Part shown: positions 13,701 to 23,868 of the stretch, piece by piece | Numbering within the stretch: position 1 is the stretch's first letter | How the letters are laid out: the number at the start of each line of letters is the position of its first letter | Source: Chrysaora quinquecirrha | Lineage: Eukaryota; Cnidaria; Scyphozoa; Semaeostomeae; Pelagiidae | DNA: 64,000 nt | NCBI GenBank assembly: GCA_014526335.1 | Contig: JACTAT010000281.1 | Location: 62,001-126,000 of the forward strand | Direction: 5' to 3' | The notes under the pieces: model-generated | What the model saw: the letters and a program-made list of their open reading frames with translations, nothing else | Told to the model about the DNA's origin: nothing | Database searches by the model: none | Position numbers and translations under genes: made by a program

Positions 13701-16109
13701 ACACTATATCTTAATGTTCATGGTCTCATTTTGATTTATCATCAGGAATATGTATTTGGGAGATGTGTTTGGACTTTGCAGATTTTGTGAAGAAAGTTTA
13801 TGCCCAGGGTCGTTACATTCTTGAACGAGATGGACCCCATTTTCTCATTTATTTCTACATAGAACCTTTTGTCTCTGTCCATCGGTGGTTAACAATGCCT
13901 TTCTTCTTTTATTTCTAAGCAGTGATCACTAAGTCTTAATTTGGATGTTAGCTACAATATCACCTTAGATTACATCTATCTATAATATGGTAAATTACAT
14001 ATACAATTTCACCACTTTCTCCAGTTGTCAATAACTAATGTTCTTCCATTGCCAACTCTCTTACATTATGAGTCGCGCATTACGCGGATATTTGTGAATG
14101 TTGGCTTGCTATTGTAGAGTAAACAATTTTGATAAAAATGTTAAAAGCTACTGAACCAGATTCTCTTGTTTCTCAAGCACTTGCATATGAAAACTCTGTC
14201 AATTCTTGTAACACAATAACCTCTTTTATTGTTGAACTAACTAATGACCTGAAAAGAAACGTCTAAAACTAACATGGAAACTTTTCTAAAGCAGCAATAT
14301 CACACATGCTGGGAATCCTACCTTGACAACTGCTTGATAGCCCTTTCATATGAAACTCGAATCTCTTGAAGAGTATCTTAATTTAATCCCAATGCGAAAG
14401 TGTTGAAGTCTTTTTTCTGTAAAATCTTTTCTTTTAAAAAAAGGACAATTTGGGTGGAAATAGCAAAACTGTCATGGTTGCAACTATAAGCCCAGCAGCA
14501 GACAATTATGAAGAAACTCTGTCCACACTACGATATGCTGACAGAGCCAAGAGAATAGAAAATCATGCTGTTATCAATGAGGATCCGAATGCCAAGGTTT
14601 TTTCCAACAATATATTTAAATTATTTTCTCAAGTTTCTTTCACACATCTGTCAATATTGTGCAATTAAGTTCAAGAAATCAATGCTGCTTATAACATATC
14701 TGCCTTGTAGATTATTAGAGAACTGCGAGAAGAAGTTGAACGACTCAGATCACTTTTACAAAGTAATGCAATCGACCCATTAATAAACACAAAATCAAAA
14801 TCTACTAAAGAAAGCTTTGAGACGGGAAATATTCAAGAAGAGTTAGCAGAAAATGAGAAACTTATCAAAGAGTGCACACGAACATGGGAGGAAAAAGAAA
14901 AGCAGACTGAAATTATTCACCAGGTCTTTAGTTTTGATTTATTCAAATTTTGAACCAAAGAAGTACTTCAAGGATTTCTTGAAGTTAGCAATGGAGTAAT
15001 AATAGAGAAACACGTTGTGGACAATTCTAGTGGAAAAAGTTTTTAAATGTGAATGGTCAGAACCAAGAAAAACAGCAGACACTTTGACTTTGACTTGACA
15101 TGACATTGACATGGACATGGACATGGACATGGACATGGACATGGACATGGACATGGACATTGACATTGACATGGACATGACATTGACATTGACATTGACA
15201 TTGACATTGACATTGGACATGGACATGGACATGGACATGGACATGGACATGGACATGGACATGGACATGGACATGGACATTGACATGGACATGGACATTG
15301 ACATTGACATTGACATTGACATTGACATTGACATTGACATTGACATTGACATTGACATTGATATTGACATTGACTTTGACATTGACATTTGCATTGACCT
15401 TGACATTGGCATTCACATTGATATTTACATTGATATGGAAAGTAATAAATATAATAATTATTGTACATATTACCCTTTTCATCATACCCGTATTACCTAT
15501 ATCATATCCTATAAAATACTCATGTCCTTAGAATAGGAACAGTTGAGAATCGTTCAGGAAAAAATTTTCTTATTCTTCAAAGGAGAGGCACCAAATACTC
15601 GAGGAAATGGGAATAAGTGTTCAAGATTCTGGCATTGGTGTAAAGGAAGGGCACTATTACCTTGTCAATTTAAATGCGGATCCAACACTAAATGAACTTT
15701 TGGTTTATTATCTTAAGGTAATGTTTCAAGTAATAAATTCTCATTTCTTGCTTTCCTTTGCACAAGTTAGGTGATGTCTATGAATACTTTTCACATTTGA
15801 TAGACTTTTTCAAATCAATCGAAAACAGTTATTGGGAATGAAAGCTTTGAAATTTCACATAGTCAAATTTTCCTGATTATTTAGCCTACAATCTGGCACA
15901 AACTGACACTTTCTTAGGTCAATGTCAATATGTTATCAGCAAGCAACAGACAATGCTGGAAGATTTGAATTTAAACTGCGATTCATATGGTGATACAGTC
16001 ATAAGGTCTTGTCTTAATTTTACAACATGCAGTTTTACTATATTAAAACATAATCCAATTTTAACAGGATCACACTTTAATTGGACGCCAGACTGCTGCT
16101 ACTACCCAG
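4482..16109 (+). CDS. KIF13: Kinesin-3 family motor protein, KIF13A/KIF13B-like (partial, 13 exons)
   Basis: This is a plus-end-directed microtubule motor of the KIF13 type, which carries vesicles in family members. The exons seen join in frame with GT-AG introns: 4482-4494, 5877-5969, 6097-6194, 7797-7885, 9525-9612, 9971-10105, 10548-10660, 12432-12477, 13326-13391, 14444-14596, 14711-14923, 15583-15717 and 16068-16109. Motifs in order are [13 protein letters not shown] with the P-loop GQTGSGKS split over exons 2 and 3, [34 protein letters not shown], switch I with SSRSHAVF, switch [33 protein letters not shown], and DNLGGNSKT with [16 protein letters not shown] charged neck coiled coil ([17 protein letters not shown]) follows. 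[19 protein letters not shown] then marks the start of the FHA domain. All nucleotide-binding motifs are intact. The 5' exons (start and first motor strands) and everything after [14 protein letters not shown] were not found. KIF13 fits better than KIF1 or KIF16B because of [16 protein letters not shown] and [17 protein letters not shown]. Confidence 0.93.
5560..5770 (+). repeat. Dispersed repeat R2, copy 2 (KIF13 intron)
   Basis: Same block order as 3680-3870, with diverged sequence and a partly duplicated GAGGA block before GAGTGTCAGACAA. It lies in the intron before the exon at 5877. Confidence 0.6.
9130..9225 (+). repeat. Dispersed repeat R2, partial copy 3 (KIF13 intron)
   Basis: Only the 3' half is present: GAAGTGTCAGACGAAAGACA followed by TTTTTAAGTATG and a short tail ending in GCTGTTTAT. 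It lies in the intron between the exons at 7797 and 9525. Confidence 0.5.
15094..15440. repeat. Hexanucleotide satellite GACATG/GACATT in a KIF13 intron
   Basis: About 340 bp of tandem 6-mers switch between the two variants in blocks: GACATG-rich, then GACATT, then GACATG, then a long GACATT block that decays at its 3' end. Because the unit is six bases and lacks stops in several frames, long spurious open frames (Met-Ser, Met-Asp, Thr-Leu, Asn-Val repeats) cross it on both strands. None is a gene. Confidence 0.95.
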
Positions 16110-17390
16110 GTATGTACTTGATATACATCATTGGTTGAAGCATTTGCATAACTTGAGGCAAAGCTTCATCTGATCACCGTTCAAAACTTGATCTCTCTTT
16201 GGAAAACATCAATGAGGCTGCGACGTCATTAAGATATCATGAAGATGTTTCTCAATACCTCTTCGGGATCTCTACTCAGAGAAGGGTGATTTTTGTTCTA
16301 ACTAGCTCACATGTAGCGCAAATATTCAAAAATTGTACAACTGGACCAATTCCCACCACCCCAGGCAGGCAGCAAACAGCTAAAGTGTTGTTTTTGCAAA
16401 AACTAGCAAAAATTAGAACAAAGATTAAAACAACCAAAATTTACTAGCTTAAGATTGCAAATTCTTCTTTAGTATTTTCAAGTAATCTGTCATTAGTATC
16501 AAACATTGGTTGAATGGTATTGGTTAGGGTTATATTGGTTTGGTTCTCATGCAGCTGGCTTATCTTGTTTGCACTTACAACAGAGCATATCAGAGACAGG
16601 ACCTTCTTTGCCGTAGAGTTTTCTAACAACGCATCTATATCACTGTCGCAGTATAGCAACAACGTACTTGTTATTCATGGCCCCTCTCGATTCTTACTAT
16701 CTTGGAAATTAGTGGTCACTCAGCATTCCTCAGCAGGATTCGGAACATCAGTATGAAGTCACAAGCAACCTAGCTTTTTCGCAAGCAAAGTGCCAAAATT
16801 GCTCTTTGCTGCACATGAATCAGCACATGAAAACTATAGATCTCGCAAATGATAACACAAATTTTGCTGCATAAGCACTTGAAGGACTTAAATGAGAAAA
16901 CTGGCTAGACCAACGGGGATTAATCAAACGTTTCTTGGTATAAAGCTGCTTAATTTTACCCGTTTTTTTGAAGAAAGCTTTGAAATGTTGATCCGTTTTA
17001 TCTCCGTTTCTGTCTAGTATAATTTGCTAGATTACGGAGATTCAACGATTTCAAAGTGAGCTATCAAACTTTTTACTCAACCAATTTCACCAAGGCCGTT
17101 TGACCTGACCAATTTTTCCTCACCTGCAGTCATGTTGAATTAGGTGTATAGAGATATCATTCCCAGGGTCTCCCTCAAACGTTGTTAGTAAAAATAGGAC
17201 AGAAACAGCCTTTCGTACCCATTTATGTTTCAACTACATGTAAGGAGTTATAGCCTCTATGCTACCGTGATTAGTAAGTGAAAGAAGTTCGGATTTCTCG
17301 AGTTTATTACGTTTCGCTTACAATTCTCGGCTTCTGTTGATTGTATTTGTTTCGGAGCAAGAAATGGGAAAAGACACTGCCCCATTTTTA
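16110..17390 (+). other. Putative KIF13 intron, no further exon recognised
   Basis: The donor GTATGT follows the exon ending at 16109. No sequence resembling the next KIF13 FHA exon was recognised before the gap. The reading frames here are short and unrelated to known families. Confidence 0.5.
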
Positions 17391-17635
17391 TGTCCGAAGG
17401 ACATATTAAGAGGGTGTTTAGGAACGCATGTACGCATAGAAAATAGATAGATAGGTAGGTAGGTAGGTAGGTAGGTAGGCAGGCATATAGACGCTTTTTC
17501 GTGCCAAAACGTAACAAAAGATAAACCACAAATAACAGGAATTAAACTTTGAAATCGCCGTTAAGTGTTGTCGTTAGTGGGCATAATTAGCAAAATGCAA
17601 TTGCTTGCCAAAAACATCAATTAGTATCAACTGTT

Positions 17636-17700
17636 ATTGTAGCGCAATGGAATAATGCGCTTTTTTCTTGTGCTGAGGGTTGCGAGCTCGATCCAAGATG
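17636..17700 (+). repeat. tRNA-like segment, possible SINE head
   Basis: TAGCGCAATGG resembles a polymerase III A box. GCGAGCTCGATCC, 40-50 bases downstream, is a one-off match to a B box. A full cloverleaf could not be folded by eye. It is more likely a tRNA-derived repeat than a functional tRNA. Confidence 0.3.
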
Positions 17701-18299
17701 CAGGAAACTAAAAATTTGACACCAAGATTTTCTCGCAAAAAAGCCGGCTCGGTCGGTCTTCAAAAAAAAGTTTGACTACAATATTGCAAAATGTTGCTCA
17801 AATCTAGTTTGATTTTATTTTTTATTTTAAATATTTTCATACAATTTTTGATTGGGTTGTTATTCTCAGAGGTTTCTAGAAGTCCTATTACATGTAAGAT
17901 ATTTTCGTGTGAAAAGAAGAGGAGATTGTGGCGCAGTAGAAATTGTTGCCAAGTTAGACAGAAGAAATTTTTTCAAAACAGTTTGCGGCTTCAAAAATCA
18001 TCTGAAAATAAATGGTTCAAAGTTGGCAATCAATTCTTCAAAGTGCTTTTAATTATCGAATATAGTCATCTGCATAGTATGCGAATTCTTATGATAGCTT
18101 TTGGAGATTCTAGAATTAAATTCATCATTTGTAGCGAAGATTACAGGTTTCGGTGCACTGAAGGGAGTTATTTGTTACACAGTTTAACCTATGAGCTCAA
18201 ATTTATTAGTACATATACGTTACTAGAGGTTTTCTATTTTCGATTCAAAGTTTTGGGATTCTTCCAGGAAATATTCATCTGATCACATTGTCAACAATC

Positions 18300-18716
<417 letters not shown>

Positions 18717-18755
18717 GCGTCCTTCGGACATTGCTACAGCGTTGCTATTTTTTAT

Positions 18756-19245
18756 TTTTTAATCGAAATTTCGCCTGCATTAGTTTCAAAAGAAAAGATT
18801 TGAGGGTGGTCTGCAAATATATCGTTTCTTGAGATTTCTTCAGGAGTTGTTTCAAAAGAACAGATTTGCTTTTTGGCTAAGTTGCCATTTCCAAGCTACT
18901 GAGGATGGTTTGTGGGCTTTCATCGAGAGTTTGAAGGACAATCGTGATTTCACGACATGTTGTTTTCTGAAAATTTTCCTAACACGTTTCTTAATGTGAG
19001 AATCGAAATTCGGCTATATGTATAATAGATATAATATCTAAAATACGACTGGTATGTTGATGATCTTTAAGTTAAATACAATACTTTACAAAATGGTTCT
19101 TTGAAATTATGAATTTTTATACCACATATGTACATTTTTTGGAAGATCGCAATAGAAAATTCAACTTTTTGACTCAGAGATATGATGATGTAAGATTAGT
19201 TGTTTGTCCAATGCAATTCTTATTGCCTAACTGTGGTATGAAAAT
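18756..19245. other. Unassigned sequence before the assembly gap
   Basis: AT-rich sequence with no recognised exon or repeat partner; it ends abruptly at the gap. Confidence 0.4.
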
Positions 19246-19745
19246 NNNNNNNNNNNNNNNNNNNNNNNNNNNNNNNNNNNNNNNNNNNNNNNNNNNNNNN
19301 NNNNNNNNNNNNNNNNNNNNNNNNNNNNNNNNNNNNNNNNNNNNNNNNNNNNNNNNNNNNNNNNNNNNNNNNNNNNNNNNNNNNNNNNNNNNNNNNNNNN
19401 NNNNNNNNNNNNNNNNNNNNNNNNNNNNNNNNNNNNNNNNNNNNNNNNNNNNNNNNNNNNNNNNNNNNNNNNNNNNNNNNNNNNNNNNNNNNNNNNNNNN
19501 NNNNNNNNNNNNNNNNNNNNNNNNNNNNNNNNNNNNNNNNNNNNNNNNNNNNNNNNNNNNNNNNNNNNNNNNNNNNNNNNNNNNNNNNNNNNNNNNNNNN
19601 NNNNNNNNNNNNNNNNNNNNNNNNNNNNNNNNNNNNNNNNNNNNNNNNNNNNNNNNNNNNNNNNNNNNNNNNNNNNNNNNNNNNNNNNNNNNNNNNNNNN
19701 NNNNNNNNNNNNNNNNNNNNNNNNNNNNNNNNNNNNNNNNNNNNN
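19246..19745. other. Assembly gap, exactly 500 N
   Basis: A run of 500 N. The round number suggests a placeholder or estimated scaffold join, not sequenced DNA. The sequence immediately to its right is the reverse complement of 4240-4700. Confidence 1.
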
Positions 19746-20970
19746 TGTAGTTCTGTTAATTCTAGGACTTGGTCCCTGAATAGAACGGACCACAAAAGTA
19801 AGGGTGTATTCTGGAAAATATCTTAACTTCAACATCATATTTCCACTAAACTTAAGAACAATGGTGCCCTAGTTTAACTTCATTTAAAAAAACTGCCAAT
19901 AGGATGTCCATATTGATTTATGAGAAAACATTTGAAGGCTTACCCTTTGTGGCTTCCTAAAAAAGAAAGAATTGATTATTATTATCATAATAATTAATCA
20001 TTCTAATGATGAACTAAAAATTTTTACATATTTTAGATCATGTCTAAATTTTTGAAAGACAAGAAAGACCACTGTCAACTTGTAAGGTTATGCTAAATGA
20101 AAATAACATCCAAAGTTTAAAAGATTAAACACAGGAAGATCTGGACAGACAACTTCTCTCTGGACAAAATTCAAAAAAAAATTCCAGCCCCAGGTCCAAT
20201 CTGCAATTTCAGGCATACTTAAAGGCTTTTTCGTCTGACACTCCTCGGAGTATGAACGTCAGAATCAGACCGAAACAATGAACTAAGGCGGAATTTATGC
20301 CCAGATGCGGCTCGAAATGCACCAATTGGGAAAAGAAGCTGAATTGGCATTGTGGATTAAGCCAATTATCGCAACAGGATTCGCTTGCTTATAACTGTAC
20401 ATGGTATGTTTTCGTCAAGGGCAAACTCCCGCTAAGTTGAGCACCTCGCGAGGTGCTCAACTTGCTCATTTTAATCCGTTTCTGTCATCAGAGAGTAGAA
20501 TGTTCGATGTTACACATAAAACATGCCATTTGATTATTAGCTTATGCAACTTTAAATATGTTTGTTCACGCACCAAATGCTAAAGGAAGACAAATCATCC
20601 ATTTGTCTTTATCTGTTTATTTTCTGAAGGCAGCAGAATTTTGTGGGGGAGGATGGGACTTAATCAGACTAAAGTTTAATGGTTGGTAGTATTTATCAGG
20701 GGTTCACCAAATAGTCACGTAGTTTTTCGGTTCGAAAGTACTTGAGAATTTATGGCAAAAGACTTTTTCAACAAATAATCCTGTACTATAGATCTTTGTT
20801 TTTTGATACAGGGAGAAAATACAACGCTGGTGCTGATAAAACAATGTCATCGGGCATTAAGATAATTAGGTGTCACTGCTTCAATGTTTTGAGCAAATTT
20901 CTGTAAGCTGCACATTCCAGTCCGTGCACCAAGCTGAGAAAAGTTGAGCAAAGTTTAACTGTACATGTCC
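19746..20970 (-). repeat. Right arm of the inverted duplication, with a copied KIF13 microexon
   Basis: Reverse complement of 2640-4700 with two internal deletions. It starts at the gap edge, so its true extent is unknown. The 13-nt kinesin exon with both splice sites lies on the minus strand at 19944-19956. The hairpin of the left arm is here a perfect 30-bp palindrome (20434-20463). A short further match, GACTTGGGCGGTTTCAAA, is displaced to about 21283-21300, beyond unrelated sequence. Confidence 0.9.
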
Positions 20971-21361
20971 CCTTTGTGTCCCCGTGACATACTCTGGTTC
21001 CAGCTGGGTTAGAGTGGGTTTAACTTTTATAAATTATAAATAAATGCGCGCGCAAAAAAATGCAGTCTGCAGGTTGTTCAATTAAGGCTAGGCCAGGACA
21101 ACACACACTACTATAGAGGCATGGAAAATCCTGGATTTTTAAAGGGGAATAATAAAAGATTTAATTAAGTCCATCTTGTGTGTTCCATACCATATGATGC
21201 GTTTAAGCAGTACTATCATATACTGAGAGGATTTGAATATAAGATACATCGCAATTCCCATCTACCTACCTTTCGGACTTGGGCGGTTTCAAAAATGTTT
21301 GATTGTCGACCATATCAATACAAACTTCAGTTTCAAGATCCAGCTCTGTAAATTAGAAATA

Positions 21362-21529
21362 CAGGGCATATTTTAAGGAATTTTCACTGGTGGGCCAAAA
21401 TAAGAAAAGGGCCCTGGTTTCTTTTGAATTTCAATTATAATTTGAAAAGCTTTTGTCCAAAACAATAGGACAGCAAGGGGGCCTGCTGGGCCAAATGGCC
21501 CACCAGTACATATGTTAAAATATGCCTTG
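21362..21529. mobile_element. 168-bp MITE flanked by TA
   Basis: The ends CAGGGCATATTTTAA and TTAAAATATGCCTTG are inverted copies with one mismatch, extended by CTGGTGGGCCA inside both arms. TA dinucleotides at 21360-21361 and 21530-21531 fit a Tc1/mariner-type target duplication. Confidence 0.6.
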
Positions 21530-21531
21530 TA

Positions 21532-21735
21532 ATAGTCCGATTTCCGCTTATTCCCACCGATCCTCACTTCGTTCGCATTTGTTCTCTCCGATTCCAAGTT
21601 TCCCACTTTATTTCATCATATTCCATGGGTTCCCTTTCGTTCCGTTGATTCCCATTCATTCCACTATTTCCCAGCCCCATTGTCTGGTCCAGGTCTTAGC
21701 GCATTTAGGATAATGCCTGTCTACTGCCAGATTTG
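21532..21735 (+). repeat. Dispersed repeats R3 and R1, left flank of the large insertion
   Basis: 21540-21600 is the reverse complement of the R3 sequence at 1985-2045. 21700-21735 is R1, matching 1064-1096 in reverse, and ends in CTGCCAGATTTG (21724-21735), the left target duplication of the next element. Confidence 0.7.
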
Positions 21736-22354
21736 GCTATCTTTAAAACCCGGAATGAGGAATCGGAATCGGAATCGGAATCGGAACTGGAATCGGAATC
21801 GGAATCGGAACTGGAATCGGAATCGGAATCGGAACCGGAATCGGAACCGGAATCGGAATCGGAACCGGAATCGGAATCGGAATCGGAACCGGAATCGGAA
21901 TCGGAACCGGAATCAGAATCGGAATCGGAATCGGAATCGGAATCGGAATCGGAATCGGAATGGCTATATTAAAAACGCAGAACGAAGAATCGGAATCGGA
22001 ACTGCTATCGGAATCGACATCAATAAATGTAATTATTTTATTACGTTACTTTGTAGGCTTTCTGAAAGATCTTAAGTAGTGACAAATTACAATTCTGAAC
22101 CAGAAAATAGATTGTGCAGATGTTTGTGTAACAGAAATTGATTATTTTCATCACAGATTTTTGAAAAATACCCGAAAGCAAAACATGTCTGCCCTCCTCA
22201 ATTAATCGATTCAACACAAGTTTAATTAGGAGCTTTTGAATTCTGATGACCGAAGGTAACAGGAATCAACGAAAGAAAACAGCATTGACAATAGAAATTC
22301 AGAAAAAGATGCAAAACGTCCAGAAATGTATTACAAGCAAACTTCTACAAAAAA
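21736..22354 (+). repeat. Left terminal inverted repeat with GGAATC satellite
   Basis: About 619 bp. After 26 bp of unique end come GGAATC hexamers with GGAACC and GGAACT variants (about 21762-21960), then about 390 bp of unique sequence ending ACTTCTACAAAAAA. Arg-Asn and Glu-Ser repeat frames across the satellite are artefacts. Confidence 0.9.
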
Positions 22355-22488
22355 TTTCTTTTGAATAACTTTCATAAGTAATATAGACAACAAAACAATT
22401 GAGAATATCTAATTAGATAATATAGACAACAAAACAAGCTTTTAGTATCGAGAGTAATAAAAAATGATATATGCATTGATTGTTAATT

Positions 22489-22797
22489 TCAAGATTGAAA
22501 TGGCAACCAGCCAAATTCACGACTTAGCGCATCAAGATGCTCTCTGCATAAGAGGGGCAGGAATTCTTTGGCTACCTTCAGATCGTTGGCGGAGAAGTTT
22601 CCATATCGTGCAAGTATGCATGCAAGTTTCATGTGGAAGTGAACATTTTGTGGGTAATCTGTGCAGGTTTTTTGTCCTGCTACCCTGTCTCTGTACTCAC
22701 GTAATCCTTGCAAACAAGGACAAGATCGTGTGGGGTCCAGAAGGTGGATTAGGGATTCCTCCTCCGCAACAATAACATCGTAAAGCAGTTGTCCCAT
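22489..22797 (-). CDS. Hypothetical 102-codon reading frame
   Basis: An open frame starting MGQLLYDVIVAEEESLIHLL and containing CPCLQGLREYRDRVAG and HMKLACILARYGNF. It looks protein-like (helical, few low-complexity runs), but I do not recognise the family. It lies inside the 10.6-kb element and may be a captured exon or the relic of its own gene. No splice sites were confirmed. Confidence 0.3.
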   Translation of the reverse strand: MGQLLYDVIVAEEESLIHLLDPTRSCPCLQGLREYRDRVAGQKTCTDYPQNVHFHMKLACILARYGNFSANDLKVAKEFLPLLCREHLDALSREFGWLPFQS

Positions 22798-22957
22798 GCA
22801 CCCATTTCAGCATTAAACTCTTCGATGTGGGTACATAACAAGGGCGCTGCTCTGGGTTTACCCTATGTAAACCAAATGAAAAGAGAGAGGGCTGCAATGG
22901 TGACAAACTGTTGATTGATGGGCGGACAAGTTCTTGGTTTAATTGCTGTTGCTGGGC

Positions 22958-23074
22958 AAACCGGAAAAGTGGGACCCGGGACCATCAGGTGGGACCATGG
23001 GACTCGGGACCCGAGACCATTACAGGTGGGACCATTAAGGTGGGACCATTAAAGTGGGATCATGGAACCCAGGA
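22958..23074. repeat. Short tandem GTGGGACCAT repeat
   Basis: Several imperfect copies of GTGGGACCAT, with GGGACCC variants, lie just left of the nested insertion. GGGACCAT resumes at 30966-30974 on the other side, so the insertion landed inside this array. Confidence 0.6.
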
Positions 23075-23189
23075 TTATTAATATGGGTAAATAATAAAGG
23101 ATGCGTACGGCGAAATATAGTAACATAAAACGAAATTTTAATTGTAAAAATATATAATCGCCAGAGTAAAATAAAACTAAACGTATCGG

Positions 23190-23222
23190 GCTGTGCCCTT
23201 CATCAGTAGTAAAGAAACGGTT
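23190..23222 (-). ncRNA. Hammerhead-ribozyme-like motif, left Penelope end
   Basis: The minus strand reads CTGATGA (23210-23216), then an AGGGC-ACA-GCCC hairpin, then GATAC. This resembles the CUGAUGA, stem II, GAAA core found in Penelope-like elements. The second core box reads GATA instead of GAAA, so activity is doubtful. Stems I and III were not resolved. Confidence 0.4.
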
Positions 23223-23353
23223 GAAAAGAAAAGAATAAAAGAAGCCTAGAATGATAAATAGAATGAAAGATTCGAATGAGAGAAAGGAAGGAAAATGTGA
23301 GGAAAGTGAGTAGATCCTACGAAATGAAATAAAAATAAAAATAAAAAAATGTG

Positions 23354-23868
23354 TTACAGAAATGAAAAATGTTTGTTAAGACCATTAGAAACACGCGCAT
23401 TAAGTTTAAATATAATCCTTTTTTCTAAAGTCTTTCTATTATTAGCGTCCACAGGAGCAGTCAAAAGTCCACAAACAATCATGTCTTCTAATGTATGTCC
23501 ATCTGAATTGTAATGTTGTGAGACATTTATATCTCCTTGTTCACTTCTTCTAACATCCTCATGTACTTTGTTTTGCACGTTCCTTAAATGTTCACCAAAT
23601 CTTTCGTTTAACTGCCTGCAAGTCTCACCAATGTACAAAAATCCACACTTTCTGCATATAATGCAATAAATGATACAAGAGGTAGAGCAGCTGAATCTTT
23701 TTTAACGGTGAAGGAGTTGTTATTACTTGTTATGGTGATTTGGTTGGAGACATGGTTGCATGTTCGACATCTAGCGTTATTGCAGGGATAAGTACCAGGG
23801 TATTCAACGTTGTGGTGTAGTTTAGAATGAACAAGAATGTCCCGAAGATTGTTGTCTCGACGAAATTA
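23354..23868 (-). pseudogene. Penelope-like GIY-YIG endonuclease and linker, inverted fragment
   Basis: On the minus strand the segment reads from RRDNNLRDILVHSKL (the usual RT-to-endonuclease linker of Penelope-like elements) through a cysteine cluster (YPCNNARCRTC). It then enters the GIY-YIG-type nuclease motif YIGETCRQLNERFGEHL and ends ARVSNGLNKHFSFL. A frame break separates the linker from the nuclease near 23640-23700. It faces away from the reverse transcriptase, as in a 5' inverted partial copy, and no endonuclease follows the RT on its own strand. Confidence 0.8.

Noticed and set aside
14939..15536. Long open frames of Met-Ser, Cys-Gln, Asn-Val, Met-Asp and Thr-Leu repeats on both strands
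   Set aside because: They are translations of a six-base satellite inside a kinesin intron and have no independent coding evidence.
19109..19838. Frames of about 190-213 codons on both strands
   Set aside because: They consist almost entirely of gap Ns.
21680..22075. Arg-Asn and Glu-Ser repeat proteins (also 32056-32413)
   Set aside because: Translations of the GGAATC satellite in the element arms.
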